Shown here in pieces: positions 34,409-45,176 of a stretch of DNA of 64,000 nucleotides. A program made the position numbers and the translations under genes. Each line of letters starts with the position of its first letter. The stretch's first letter is position 1. The DNA lies in the NCBI GenBank assembly GCA_947577185.1, contig CANPUE010000003.1, forward strand, positions 124,001 through 188,000, written 5' to 3'. This stretch comes from an uncultured Lachnospiraceae bacterium. Its GTDB lineage: Bacteria; Bacillota; Clostridia; Lachnospirales; Lachnospiraceae. Below the pieces are notes generated by a model. That model had not been told where the DNA came from. It searched no databases and saw only the letters and a list, made by a program, of their open reading frames with translations.

Positions 34409-35110
34409 GTGAAGCAGATGACAAATATTCTTGTATGCGACGATGACAGAGAGATTGTGGATGCGATAGAGATCTATCTGTTACAGGAAGGGTATCAGAT
34501 TTATAAGGCGTATGACGGCGAGCAGGCGATCAGAGTGCTGAAAGAAACAAACATTCATTTGTTGTTGATCGATGTCATGATGCCGAAATTAGACGGTATC
34601 CGTGCAACATTGAAGATCAGGGAGTATTCCAGCATCCCGATCATCATTCTTTCGGCCAAATCAGAAGACAGTGATAAGATTCTCGGATTAAATATCGGAG
34701 CGGATGATTATGTCACGAAACCGTTTAATCCGTTGGAACTTGTGGCGAGGGTGAAGTCCAATCTGAGACGTTATACGATGCTCGGCAATCTGAACGCGGA
34801 AAACAATGCGTTATTTCAGGTGGGCGGGCTTTGTATGAATGATGATACGAAGGAGGTCACTGTGGACGGCGAGACCGTAAAATTAACGCCGATTGAATAT
34901 AATATTCTGCTTTTGCTCGTAAAAAACTGCGGCAGGGTATTTTCCATTGATCAGATTTATGAGAGTATCTGGAATGAGGAAGCGATCGGTGCGGATAATA
35001 CGGTGGCAGTACATATCAGACATATCAGGGAGAAGATCGAGATCAACCCGAAAGAGCCCCGTTACCTGAAAGTCGTGTGGGGGGTGGGATATAAGGTTGA
35101 GAAACAATGA
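34409..35110 (+). CDS. OmpR-family response regulator
   Basis: REC (ILVCDDDREIVDAI, LLLIDVMMPKLDGI, VTKPFNPLELVARV) plus winged helix. Confidence 0.96.
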   Translation: MKQMTNILVCDDDREIVDAIEIYLLQEGYQIYKAYDGEQAIRVLKETNIHLLLIDVMMPKLDGIRATLKIREYSSIPIIILSAKSEDSDKILGLNIGADDYVTKPFNPLELVARVKSNLRRYTMLGNLNAENNALFQVGGLCMNDDTKEVTVDGETVKLTPIEYNILLLLVKNCGRVFSIDQIYESIWNEEAIGADNTVAVHIRHIREKIEINPKEPRYLKVVWGVGYKVEKQ

Positions 35111-37760
35111 TGAAGGAGAGGGATTTATGGGAAATGGGAAAAGAAGGAAGAAAAACAGAAACAGAGGGATAAACGGCCTTCTGCATCTGTTGCAGCATAT
35201 ATTGATCGCGGCGGCGGTCGTCGCTGTTTTGGTTGTGATGACAGGCTCGAGTGTCATGATAAACGGCATATCAGGAAATGAGCGTTACAGACTGCATGCT
35301 TCTGATCAGGAAAAAACGTATGAAGAGTCCCGGCTGTTTAATACGATCTATGGAAGAGCAGCGGCGGATATCATTCGCTTCGGCGTGATCAGGAGCCAGC
35401 TGGAGACAGACGGGAAATTCGACGGAAAAAAGATCATTGATGTCACGGCCTACAACTGCAGGGATGAGGGGATGCCGGAGAACTATGTAACAGCTCATTA
35501 CTACCTGGAAGATCTGCTCAAATGGCAGAAATATGGTCTGGAATATTCGCAGGAATTTATGACCAAAGAAGATGCAAAAGCATTTTTGAATGATAAAACG
35601 ATCATGGTGGTAGTGGATCCGGACAGCAAATATTATAATACGACGGATGCAAGCTACATGAAGTCGGATGTCGGCGCTTACACATTTGTAGATGATGTCT
35701 CTTCCAATCTGCTTCCTTATGACGGAGACAGCGGCGACTGGTATGAAGAAAACTATGAGGAAACCAAAGTAGATGTTCTGATAAACCGTTATAAGACGGC
35801 AGACGGTAAGAATATTGAAGAATATACGGCGGATCTGGAGACTTATGCAGGACTTTGCAGCAACGTTGCACTTGCCATGTACAGTCTGGCGCACAATTAC
35901 GAGGAATACCTTGCTTTTTTGAACTACTATGATATACAAAAAACGAATATCCGTTACTGCATCGAAAAGACGGTCGGTGATCATACGGAATATTTTACGA
36001 ATATGGAAGAACTGATCCCGTTAAAGACGATGCAGAATGAATTGCAGGGTCAGGACATGGCGGAATTTTTTGCGGAGAAGCTAAACAGAAAGAGCGCCGG
36101 AAATCAGGACAAATATTTGTATTACAGTCCTTCTGAGATGATTTATAAGACAAACTCTGCGATCGCGGAAAAGACGATCGGAAGCATTGTAAAAGAATAT
36201 GACTATGCCTATCCGGAGAACATCAGGATCTGGATCGGCGTGGATTCTTCCTATCCTGCGGCGGATGCCTTCTTGCAGGGAAAAACCGGATTCCAGAATT
36301 ATCTGCCGTATTTCTGGCAGTGGATCGCACTGGCGGTCGTGGCTGTTATCCTGTATTTTGTACTGTTTTTCTATCTGACGGCGAGCACGGGAAAAGAGAC
36401 GGACGGAGAGGGAAATACAGTCATCAGGCTGAGCAGGTTTGATCAGATGCCGACGGAACCGGCGCTTTTGCTCGGCGCTTTGTGTGCGGCGCTGATCGTC
36501 TGGGGGCTTGTTTTTATTCTGCGCTCGGATCCGTGGAATCTTCTGAACCTTGAGGATGTCTATTCTATCTGGTTTAAGGCGGCGGCAGGAGCGGCAGTCT
36601 TCCTTTTAGACAGTATTTTCTGCCTGTTTTTTTACAGTCTTGTCCGAAGAGGCAGGGCAAAAGTTTTATGGAAGAACAGCTATCTGAAGCGGCTGGCGGG
36701 GAAAGGGTCCGCACTGCTCATTGAGGCATATGATAATGGAAACATCATTGTCAGGACATGGGTTCCGTTCCTGATCTTTGTAGCCTGCAATCTCTTACTG
36801 GCGGCAGTGGGATTTTATTCTGACAGAGTGGGGCTTGGGATACTGACCGCCCTGATCATCGATCTTGCGATCGGTGTGATGCTTTACCGGGATGTGAAAG
36901 AGCGGCAGGACATCGTAGCCGGAATTGAAAAGATTGCGGAAGGGAATTTTTCTTATCAGGTGGAACAGGAGCGGCTGCACGGAGACAATCTGGTACTTGC
37001 AAGATCGGTGAACAGTATCGGCAAGGGAATCAGGAATGCTGTGGAAGCGAGCATGAAAGATGAACGTATGAAGACAGACCTGATCACCAATGTATCCCAT
37101 GATATCAAGACACCGCTTACTTCGATTATCAATTACGTGGATCTGATCAAGCGCGAAGAGATCGATAACGAGCGGGTACGCAGTTATATCAGGGTATTGG
37201 ATGAAAAGTCACAGCGGCTGAAACAATTGACAGACGATCTGGTGGAGGCGAGCAAGATTTCTTCCGGCACAATCAGCCTGCATTTTGAAAAGATTAATCT
37301 GACAGAACTGCTGCATCAGACAATCGGCGAATTTTCCGAAAAGTTTGAACAAAAAGGGCTGACGATTGTCATGAATGTAAATACGCTGAATGTGGTGATC
37401 GAAGCGGACAGCAGAAGGATCTGGCGGGTGATCGAGAATTTATTCAATAACGTGTTTAAATATGCGCTCGAAGGAACACGAGTCTATATTTCCGTCGATC
37501 GTGCGGATGGCCTGGACGCGGAGCGGATCGAGGCGGCCGCCGTATCCATCAAAAATATTTCTGCGATGGCCTTAAACTGTCAGCCGGAAGAACTGACGGA
37601 ACGTTTTATCCGCGGGGATGAATCCAGAACGACGGAGGGAAGCGGGCTTGGGCTTTCCATTGCGAAAAACCTTACGGAAGCCCAGTATGGAAAATTCGAA
37701 ATTCAGTTAGACGGAGATCTGTTTAAAGTAATTTTGACCTTCCCGACCGCCAGTTTATGA
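35097..37760 (+). CDS. Membrane sensor histidine kinase
   Basis: TM and large sensor region; H-box ITNVSHDIKTPLTSIINYVDLI; N-box ENLFNNVFKYA; G-box GSGLGLSIAKNL. Confidence 0.94.
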   Translation: MRNNDEGEGFMGNGKRRKKNRNRGINGLLHLLQHILIAAAVVAVLVVMTGSSVMINGISGNERYRLHASDQEKTYEESRLFNTIYGRAAADIIRFGVIRSQLETDGKFDGKKIIDVTAYNCRDEGMPENYVTAHYYLEDLLKWQKYGLEYSQEFMTKEDAKAFLNDKTIMVVVDPDSKYYNTTDASYMKSDVGAYTFVDDVSSNLLPYDGDSGDWYEENYEETKVDVLINRYKTADGKNIEEYTADLETYAGLCSNVALAMYSLAHNYEEYLAFLNYYDIQKTNIRYCIEKTVGDHTEYFTNMEELIPLKTMQNELQGQDMAEFFAEKLNRKSAGNQDKYLYYSPSEMIYKTNSAIAEKTIGSIVKEYDYAYPENIRIWIGVDSSYPAADAFLQGKTGFQNYLPYFWQWIALAVVAVILYFVLFFYLTASTGKETDGEGNTVIRLSRFDQMPTEPALLLGALCAALIVWGLVFILRSDPWNLLNLEDVYSIWFKAAAGAAVFLLDSIFCLFFYSLVRRGRAKVLWKNSYLKRLAGKGSALLIEAYDNGNIIVRTWVPFLIFVACNLLLAAVGFYSDRVGLGILTALIIDLAIGVMLYRDVKERQDIVAGIEKIAEGNFSYQVEQERLHGDNLVLARSVNSIGKGIRNAVEASMKDERMKTDLITNVSHDIKTPLTSIINYVDLIKREEIDNERVRSYIRVLDEKSQRLKQLTDDLVEASKISSGTISLHFEKINLTELLHQTIGEFSEKFEQKGLTIVMNVNTLNVVIEADSRRIWRVIENLFNNVFKYALEGTRVYISVDRADGLDAERIEAAAVSIKNISAMALNCQPEELTERFIRGDESRTTEGSGLGLSIAKNLTEAQYGKFEIQLDGDLFKVILTFPTASL

Positions 37761-37957
37761 TGTTATGGGCCGGTCAGACAAATTATGGTAGAATTTATCA
37801 GTCAAAATGAATAATTTTGAAGAATTGTGATATCTTTTTCTGTTCCCGTATGGTATACTATAACTAATTGTTTACCATATAATAGAAACGAAATGCCGTC
37901 ATTTTCAAGGTGCACATCATAAAAAACGGGTGGACTAAGGGGGCAGAAGGAGGAAAT

Positions 37958-39319
37958 ATGATGGGAAAACAGCTGGTATGGGAAGAACGATTTAATATCG
38001 GCGTAGATTTTATTGACAAAGAACACAAAAAACTGTTTGCGATTCTGAACAAGATTCTGGCAAACAGAAAGGAAGAGGAAAAAAGCCAGTGGGTATGCCA
38101 GGAAGGCATCAAGTTCTTTAAGGAGCACGCAGTAAAGCACTTTGCAGAAGAAGAAGCTTATATGGAGTCCATTCATTATGTGAACTTTGAGACTCACAAG
38201 CGTCTCCACGACGACTTTCGCAAAAACACACTTCCGGCGCTTGAAAAGGAGATGGAGCAGACGCTTTATTCCATAGAGTCGATCAACCATTTTCTGGGTG
38301 TCTGTGTCGGATGGATGCTTGGCCATACGCTGACGGAAGACCGTGCGATCACGGAAAAGACTGCCGGCAGGCAGGATAAACTTGGCAAACTCATGTCGAA
38401 TGAGGAGCAGGCGGCGATGATACACATCATCATGCAGTTATTGAACGATATGTTCCAGTTAGAGCCAAAGGTGATCAGCGAATGTTACGGCGGAGAGAAA
38501 TTCGGAAACGGTATTTATCACCGGATGGCTTTTGGGGCGAAGAATGGAGAGCGGTGGGAGGTCATTCTGGCACTGGAGGAAAAACTGATCATGGAGACGG
38601 TCGGCAGCATGATCAATGCAGATGCCAATACGCTCAACGAGATGATCATGAATGCGGCCAGATTTATATCCCAGCAGTTTGTAAGCCGTATCAGTGAGCG
38701 TTTCCAGTCCAAAGTGTTCCACGAGATGAAAGAAGAGAATCTGCTCACTTATGACCAGTTTAAGAAAGTATTTGAACGCCAGCAGCCACAGTACAGTCTG
38801 CTGTTTGGAACAGAGAAAGGCTATATGGCATTTTGCGTGATCGCGCCGCATTTATTTGAATCCGGCGAAGGGATTGCAGAGCCGATCAGCGCGGAAAATG
38901 CTTTGTCTCAGGTCAGAAAATATCTTGACAATAATAAGGCAAGCAGTAAAAAGAGGATCCTTGTGGTGGACGATTCTGATTTCGCACTGCAGGCGATGCA
39001 TGAACTTTTGGGAAAAGACTATGAGATTACGACTGCAAAGTCCGGACTGTCAGCGATCCGGTGTATCACACTGAGCAGACCAGATCTTGTACTGTTAGAT
39101 TATGAGATGCCGGTATGCAGCGGGAGCCAGGTGCTGGAGATGATCCGTGCAGAAGAAGATTTTGCCAACATTCCTGTTATTTTTCTGACAGGAAGGAGTG
39201 ACAGAGAGAGCGTTAAGAAAGTGATTGCGCTGAAACCGGCCGGGTATCTGGTAAAAACACAGGCGCCCGAGGAGATCAGGAAAGGAATCGATACTTTTTT
39301 TGCACAGCAAAACGGCTGA
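37958..39319 (+). CDS. Bacteriohemerythrin-(CheX-like middle)-REC fusion protein
   Basis: Hemerythrin DKEHKKLFAIL...HAVKHFAEEEAYM...HKRLHDDF; middle domain CheX-like (tentative); C-terminal REC KRILVVDDSDFALQAMHELL...VLLDYEMPVCSG...VKTQAP. Confidence 0.85.
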   Translation: MMGKQLVWEERFNIGVDFIDKEHKKLFAILNKILANRKEEEKSQWVCQEGIKFFKEHAVKHFAEEEAYMESIHYVNFETHKRLHDDFRKNTLPALEKEMEQTLYSIESINHFLGVCVGWMLGHTLTEDRAITEKTAGRQDKLGKLMSNEEQAAMIHIIMQLLNDMFQLEPKVISECYGGEKFGNGIYHRMAFGAKNGERWEVILALEEKLIMETVGSMINADANTLNEMIMNAARFISQQFVSRISERFQSKVFHEMKEENLLTYDQFKKVFERQQPQYSLLFGTEKGYMAFCVIAPHLFESGEGIAEPISAENALSQVRKYLDNNKASSKKRILVVDDSDFALQAMHELLGKDYEITTAKSGLSAIRCITLSRPDLVLLDYEMPVCSGSQVLEMIRAEEDFANIPVIFLTGRSDRESVKKVIALKPAGYLVKTQAPEEIRKGIDTFFAQQNG

Positions 39320-39404
39320 GAAACAGATAGAAGACGATACATAAAAGCGGACAGGAACGCAGTGTGTTACGTTCCTGTCCGCATATTTTTGCATCTGATA
39401 TTGA

Positions 39405-40610
39405 TCAGTTATCCAAAGCGTCCTCTTCTCTGTTATTGTATTTGGCGAGGATACTGTGTATTTTTTCTGTCGGTGTATAGATATTGGACATGGAAGCATC
39501 GTGATTCATGAAATTGATGATGGAGGCGATAAATTTGCTCATGTCTGCTTCCTGGTAATAAGGTTTTTCACGAAGCTCCGGAGGCTGATAGCACATGTTT
39601 GTCGTGATGATGCTATCGAACCAGCATTTATCATAGGCTTCGTCAAAGGCACCCAGACCGTCTGTAAAGAGGCCGAAAGTACAGCAGATGAAAACGCGTT
39701 TGGCGTTCATTTTCTTTAGCTGTCTGGCGGTGTCGATCATACTGCCGCCGGAGGAGATCATATCATCTATAATGATCACATCTTTGCCGTCGATATTATC
39801 CCCCAGGAATTCATGCGCAACGATCGGGTTTTTACCGTTTACGAGCGTGGAGTAATCGCGGCGCTTATAGAACATGCCGGTGTTTACGCCGAGTACGTTG
39901 CCAAAGTAAACGGCCCTGTCAAGCGCGCCCTCGTCCGGGCTGATCACGATGGTATGTTCTTTGTCGATGATGAGGTCGCTCTCTGCATGGAGTAATGCTC
40001 TCATAAACTGGTAGTGCGGCGTATAGTTGTCAAATCCTTTTAAGGGAACGGAATTCTGCACTCTGGGATCATGGGCATCGAAGGTAATGAAATTGGAGAC
40101 GCCCATATTCATCAGTTCCTCGATCGCATAGGCGCAGTCTAAAGATTCCCGCCCGGTTCTTTTATGCTGCCTGCCCTCATAGAGAAACGGCATGATGACA
40201 TTGATCCGGTGAGCCTTACCGTTAATGGCCGAGATGATCCGCTTGAGATCCTGATAGTGGTCGTCAGGGGACATATGGTTTGTAAACCCGTTCATGTGAT
40301 ACGTGATGCTGTGATTACATATATCCGTCAGAATAAAGATATCTTTTCCTCTGACAGAGGTGTTTAAAACCGCTTTCCCCTCACCGCTGCCAAAACGCGG
40401 ACAGGAGACTTCGATCAGGTAGTTTTCTTCCATATAACCGTAAAAAGCGGGATCGTTTTTAAAACTGTTATTAAGATTGTGCCGGAATTCGACAAGATGG
40501 CTGTTAATTTTTTGTGCTAAAGGCAGCGCTGCCGCTGTTGTCAGAATGTTGATCGGAGCCACAGGCATCGATCTCTCCAGTTGTTCAATGTTAGGCATAA
40601 TATTCTCCAT
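39405..40610 (-). CDS. prs: Ribose-phosphate pyrophosphokinase-like protein
   Basis: VISPDEGALDRAVYFGNVL; PRPP loop VIIIDDMISSGGSMIDTARQLK. Confidence 0.9.
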   Translation of the reverse strand: MENIMPNIEQLERSMPVAPINILTTAAALPLAQKINSHLVEFRHNLNNSFKNDPAFYGYMEENYLIEVSCPRFGSGEGKAVLNTSVRGKDIFILTDICNHSITYHMNGFTNHMSPDDHYQDLKRIISAINGKAHRINVIMPFLYEGRQHKRTGRESLDCAYAIEELMNMGVSNFITFDAHDPRVQNSVPLKGFDNYTPHYQFMRALLHAESDLIIDKEHTIVISPDEGALDRAVYFGNVLGVNTGMFYKRRDYSTLVNGKNPIVAHEFLGDNIDGKDVIIIDDMISSGGSMIDTARQLKKMNAKRVFICCTFGLFTDGLGAFDEAYDKCWFDSIITTNMCYQPPELREKPYYQEADMSKFIASIINFMNHDASMSNIYTPTEKIHSILAKYNNREEDALDN

Positions 40611-40722
40611 TCTAATAAACTTGTGTAAAAAAGGCTGTCACTTATTTTATATCATTATGCTAGTGACACGTCAAGAAATTTCTAGTATGATTAGACTATA
40701 TTATAGAAAGAAGAGGAATCCT

Positions 40723-42066
40723 ATGTCGCATACACCCCATATTATCAAATCGGTTATCAGGCATTCCATCGCGGAAGAACTGGGCATGGAGCCGGGAGAT
40801 ATCCTGCTGCAGATCAACGGGAAGGAGATTGAGGATATTTTCGATTATCAGTATCTGATACAGGATGAATATATAGAAGTGCTGATCCGCAAGGAAAACG
40901 GTGAAGAATGGCTTTTAGAGATCGATAAAGAGTATGAAGAAGATTTGGGCGTGGAATTTGAGAACGGACTGATGGACGAGTACCATTCCTGCCGTAACAG
41001 ATGCATTTTCTGCTTTATTGATCAGATGCCGGAAGGGATGCGGGAGACACTTTATTTTAAGGACGATGATTCCCGTCTGTCTTTTTTGCAGGGCAATTAT
41101 ATCACATTGACGAACATGTCCGATAACGATATCGAAAGGATCATCCGATACCATCTGTCTCCCATCAATATTTCGTTCCAGACGACCAATCCGGCTCTGC
41201 GCTGTATGATGCTGAACAATCGTTTTGCCGGTCAGGCGCTGTTGAAAGTGAAGAAACTTTATGAGGCGGGAATCGTGATGAATGGCCAGATCGTCCTGTG
41301 CAAAGGCATTAACGACGGGATGGAGCTGGAACGGAGTATTTCTGATCTGTGCTCTTATCTGCCGTATCTGGAAAGCGTTTCGGTTGTTCCGGTCGGCCTG
41401 ACAAAATACAGAGAGGGACTCTACCCGATCGAGCCGTTTGAGAAGGCAGATGCCGTGAAAGTCTTAGAATGCATTCACAGGCGGCAGAAGGAACTCTATG
41501 AAAAGCACGGCGTGCATTTTGTCCATGCTTCCGATGAATGGTATATTCTGGCAGGATGGGAACTGCCGGAGGCGGACCGGTATGACGGATATCTGCAGTT
41601 GGAAAACGGCGTCGGCATGCTGCGTCTGCTGCTGGATGAATTTAAAGAAGCGATGTCGAAACTTACACAGATGGATCTTTCCGGGGAGGAGCACAGGGAA
41701 GAACTGACCATCGTGACCGGTAAACTGGCATATCCTTATATCAGGCAGATGTCGGCTGAGATCATGCAGCGTGTTCCGCAGCTGCAGATCCATGTTTATG
41801 CCATCACAAACCGGTTTTTCGGAGAACGGATCACGGTGTCGGGACTTTTGACGGGGCAGGATATCATCAGCCAGCTGCAGGGGAAAAAGCTCGGGAAGCG
41901 TATCTTACTGCCCCAGAATGTGTTACGGAGCGGGGAAGACTACTTTTTGGATGACATTACGGTCTCCGAACTGGAAAATACTTTACAAGTGAAGGCAGAT
42001 ATTGTAAAATCAAGCGGATATGACTTTGTGCGTACCGTTTTGCGGTTGGAGAATTGGGAAGAGTGA
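40723..42066 (+). CDS. DUF512 / PDZ-containing radical SAM-like protein
   Basis: PDZ-like SVIRHSIAEELGMEPGDILLQINGKEI; CRNRCIFCFIDQMPEGMRETLYFKDDDSRLSFLQGNYITLTNM. Confidence 0.9.
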   Translation: MSHTPHIIKSVIRHSIAEELGMEPGDILLQINGKEIEDIFDYQYLIQDEYIEVLIRKENGEEWLLEIDKEYEEDLGVEFENGLMDEYHSCRNRCIFCFIDQMPEGMRETLYFKDDDSRLSFLQGNYITLTNMSDNDIERIIRYHLSPINISFQTTNPALRCMMLNNRFAGQALLKVKKLYEAGIVMNGQIVLCKGINDGMELERSISDLCSYLPYLESVSVVPVGLTKYREGLYPIEPFEKADAVKVLECIHRRQKELYEKHGVHFVHASDEWYILAGWELPEADRYDGYLQLENGVGMLRLLLDEFKEAMSKLTQMDLSGEEHREELTIVTGKLAYPYIRQMSAEIMQRVPQLQIHVYAITNRFFGERITVSGLLTGQDIISQLQGKKLGKRILLPQNVLRSGEDYFLDDITVSELENTLQVKADIVKSSGYDFVRTVLRLENWEE

Positions 42067-42097
42067 GGCTGCCTTGGGCGGCAGAATGTGAGGAAGT

Positions 42098-43435
42098 ATG
42101 GGAAAGAAAAAATCCAGACCCATCGTGGCAGTGGTGGGAAGGCCCAACGTAGGAAAATCGACATTATTTAATGCGCTGGCAGGAGAAAAAATATCGATTG
42201 TCAAAGATACGCCGGGGATCACAAGAGATCGGATTTATGCGGATGTGACCTGGCTCGATATGGCATTTACGCTGATTGACACGGGCGGAATCGAACCTGA
42301 CAGCAAAGATATCATATTATCACAGATGCGGGAGCAGGCCCAGATCGCCATTGATACGGCGGAAGTCATTATTTTCATGGTGGACGTCAGGCAGGGGCTC
42401 GTGGATGCAGACTCCAAAGTGGCGGACATGCTGCGGCGTTCCGGCAAACCTGTCGTACTTGCCGTGAATAAGGTCGATGACTTCAAAAAGTATATGGTCG
42501 ATGTCTACGAATTTTACAATCTTGGGATCGGAGAACCGTTTGCGATCTCCGCGGTTGGGAAGCTCGGCATCGGGGAACTGTTAGACGAAGTCACTTCGCA
42601 TTTCGATGCGTCTGCGGCACAGGAGGAAGAGGATGACAGGATCAAAGTAGCCATCGTCGGAAAACCGAATGTCGGAAAGTCTTCCATTATCAATAAACTG
42701 ATTGGGCAAAACCGGGTCATTGTATCCGATATTGCCGGGACAACGCGGGACGCTATCGATACGGAAGTCACCTATCAGGGGAAAGAATATGTGTTCATCG
42801 ACACGGCGGGGCTGCGGCGTAAAAACAAGATTAAGGAGGAACTGGAGCGCTATATGATCATCCGCACGGTCTCTGCCGTAGAGCGGGCCGATATCGTCGT
42901 GCTGGTCATCGATGCGACAGAAGGAATCACCGAACAGGATGCGAAGATAGCAGGGATCGCGCATGAGCGCGGAAAGGCGGCCATTATTGCGGTTAACAAG
43001 TGGGATGCGATCGAGAAAGGCAATAAGACGGTGAGTGAGTTTACACAGAAGGTAAGGCAGATCCTTTCTTTTATGCCCTATGCGGAAATCCTTTTTATCT
43101 CTGCGGTAACGGGACAGAGGCTGTTTAAACTATATGAGACGATCGACATCGTATATGAAAACCACGCCATGCGGGTTGCAACAGGTGTTTTGAATGAGAT
43201 CATGACGGAAGCGGTCGCCTTGCAGCAGCCGCCTTCCGATAAGGGAAAAAAGCTCAGGCTCTATTATATCACGCAGGTTGCCGTGAAACCGCCTACGTTT
43301 GTGATTTTTGTAAATGATAAGGAACTGATGCATTTTTCCTACACGCGGTATATTGAGAATCAGATTCGGGAAGCCTTTGGATTTAAGGGAACCCCGCTTA
43401 AATTTATCATACGTGAAAGAAAGGAGACGAAGTAA
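42098..43435 (+). CDS. der: Ribosome-associated double GTPase Der (EngA)
   Basis: Two GTPase domains: GRPNVGKSTLFN...DTGGIEP and GKPNVGKSSIIN...DTAGLRRK. Confidence 0.97.
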   Translation: MGKKKSRPIVAVVGRPNVGKSTLFNALAGEKISIVKDTPGITRDRIYADVTWLDMAFTLIDTGGIEPDSKDIILSQMREQAQIAIDTAEVIIFMVDVRQGLVDADSKVADMLRRSGKPVVLAVNKVDDFKKYMVDVYEFYNLGIGEPFAISAVGKLGIGELLDEVTSHFDASAAQEEEDDRIKVAIVGKPNVGKSSIINKLIGQNRVIVSDIAGTTRDAIDTEVTYQGKEYVFIDTAGLRRKNKIKEELERYMIIRTVSAVERADIVVLVIDATEGITEQDAKIAGIAHERGKAAIIAVNKWDAIEKGNKTVSEFTQKVRQILSFMPYAEILFISAVTGQRLFKLYETIDIVYENHAMRVATGVLNEIMTEAVALQQPPSDKGKKLRLYYITQVAVKPPTFVIFVNDKELMHFSYTRYIENQIREAFGFKGTPLKFIIRERKETK

Positions 43436-43437
43436 TC

Positions 43438-44088
43438 ATGGAACGAATCCTATGTCTGATAATCGGTTATGTGTTCGGACTCTTTCAGACGGCATATATT
43501 TATGGTAAGCTGCACGGGATTGATATCAGGAATTATGGGAGCGGCAATGCAGGGACAACGAATACCCTGCGCGTGCTGGGCACGAAAGCGGGACTGATCG
43601 TATTATTCGGGGATATCATAAAATGCATCCTTGCGATTGTCATTACAGGACTTTTGTTTGGAAAAAGTCATTCCGAGACCGCGTATCTGTTAAAGCTTTA
43701 TGCGGCCGCGGGTGCGATCCTGGGACATAATTTCCCTTTTTACCTGCATTTTAAAGGCGGAAAAGGAATCGCGGCGACAGCCGGTCTGATCCTTTCCTTT
43801 CATCCTTACTTTATCCCGATGGGCGTGCTTTTGTTTTTCGGTACGTTCTTTACCACACATTATGTGTCACTCGGATCCCTGCTCGTCTACGCGGGCTTTA
43901 TGACAGAGATCGTGGTTCTTGGTCAGATGGGAATTTTTGGCATGAGTCAGGCGCACCTGATTGAGCTTTATGTAATCGCGGCCTTTCTGACGGTCATGGC
44001 TTATTATAAGCACAGGGAAAATATTTCCAGACTGATTAAGGGAGAAGAGAGAAAGACCTATCTGACGCATAAAGAAGAGAAGCATTGA
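43438..44088 (+). CDS. plsY: Glycerol-3-phosphate acyltransferase PlsY
   Basis: IRNYGSGNAGTTNTLRVLG, GHNFPFYLHFKGGKGIAATAG. Confidence 0.95.
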   Translation: MERILCLIIGYVFGLFQTAYIYGKLHGIDIRNYGSGNAGTTNTLRVLGTKAGLIVLFGDIIKCILAIVITGLLFGKSHSETAYLLKLYAAAGAILGHNFPFYLHFKGGKGIAATAGLILSFHPYFIPMGVLLFFGTFFTTHYVSLGSLLVYAGFMTEIVVLGQMGIFGMSQAHLIELYVIAAFLTVMAYYKHRENISRLIKGEERKTYLTHKEEKH

Positions 44089-44115
44089 GTTGTATTTTAA
44101 AAGGAGAATGAGACA

Positions 44116-45129
44116 ATGGCAGATATCAGCATTATCGGTGCGGGAAGCTGGGGGACGGCTTTGGCGGCTTTATTACACCGCAATGGACACAAAATTACGA
44201 TCTGGTCCATTATGAAAGAAGAAATTGAAATGCTGCGCACCAACCATGAACACACGGAGAAGCTGCCGGGCGTGAAACTGCCGGAAGAGATGGAATTTAC
44301 GACAGATCTGGAAGCGGCGGTCAGAGGAAAGGATGTGCTGGTGCTCGCCGTACCTTCCCCCTTTACCAGAAGCACGGCAAAAAGCATGGCACCTTTTGTG
44401 GAAGAAGGCCAGATGATCGTCAATGTGGCAAAGGGCATCGAGGAAACGACGCTGATGACGCTTTCGCAGATCATAGAGGAAGAAATTCCGCAGGCTGATG
44501 TCGCTGTTTTATCCGGCCCGTCCCATGCAGAGGAGGTAGGAAAGGGAATCCCGACCACCATTGTTGTGGGAGCCGGGAATAAAAAGACAGCCGAATATCT
44601 GCAGAATGTTTTTATGAACGAAGTGTTCCGTGTCTATATCAGCCCTGATGTGCTGGGGATAGAACTGGGCGCGGCCTTAAAAAATGTTGTGGCGCTTGCC
44701 GCCGGCATTGCGGACGGACTCGGTTATGGAGACAATACCAAGGCGGCATTGATCACGAGAGGAATTGCGGAGATCGCAAGGCTTGGCACTGCCATGGGCG
44801 GTAAATGGGAGACGTTCGGAGGGCTTACCGGGATCGGAGATCTGATCGTCACCTGTGCGTCCATGCATTCCCGCAACAGACGTGCGGGAATTCTGATCGG
44901 CAAAGGATATACGATGGAAGCGGCGATGAAAGAAGTGAAAATGGTGGTGGAAGGAGTTTATTCCGCAAAGGCAGCTATGGGACTTGCTGAAAAATACAAT
45001 GTGCAGCTTCCAATCATCGAACAGGTCAATGAAGTTTTATTCCATGAAAAATCGGCCGCGGAAGCGGTGGGCAGTCTGATGCTTCGGGATAAAAAGATAG
45101 AGAATCCTCTCATTCCGTGGCCCAAATAA
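44116..45129 (+). CDS. gpsA: NAD(P)-dependent glycerol-3-phosphate dehydrogenase
   Basis: ISIIGAGSWGTALAALLHRNGH, VLSGPSHAEEVGKGIPTT, ALKNVVALAAGIADGLGYGDNTKAALITRG. Confidence 0.97.
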   Translation: MADISIIGAGSWGTALAALLHRNGHKITIWSIMKEEIEMLRTNHEHTEKLPGVKLPEEMEFTTDLEAAVRGKDVLVLAVPSPFTRSTAKSMAPFVEEGQMIVNVAKGIEETTLMTLSQIIEEEIPQADVAVLSGPSHAEEVGKGIPTTIVVGAGNKKTAEYLQNVFMNEVFRVYISPDVLGIELGAALKNVVALAAGIADGLGYGDNTKAALITRGIAEIARLGTAMGGKWETFGGLTGIGDLIVTCASMHSRNRRAGILIGKGYTMEAAMKEVKMVVEGVYSAKAAMGLAEKYNVQLPIIEQVNEVLFHEKSAAEAVGSLMLRDKKIENPLIPWPK

Positions 45130-45176
45130 AAAAACGGTTCCAGGGTTGTAAAAGATACAGCCCGGAACCGTTTTTC
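45129..45176. terminator. Bidirectional Rho-independent terminator between gpsA and metF
   Basis: AAAAAAACGGTTCCAGGGTTGT...ACAGCCCGGAACCGTTTTT. Confidence 0.85.

Noticed and set aside
35271-35984. 237 aa minus-strand ORF
   Set aside because: Antisense to the histidine kinase sensor region; no RBS or family resemblance.
37802-38425. 207 aa minus-strand ORF
   Set aside because: Antisense to the hemerythrin domain; no coding evidence.
40477-40722. N-terminal extension of the DUF512 ORF
   Set aside because: Overlaps the divergent prs 5' end; conserved start is MSHTPH at 40723 with RBS AAGAGG.
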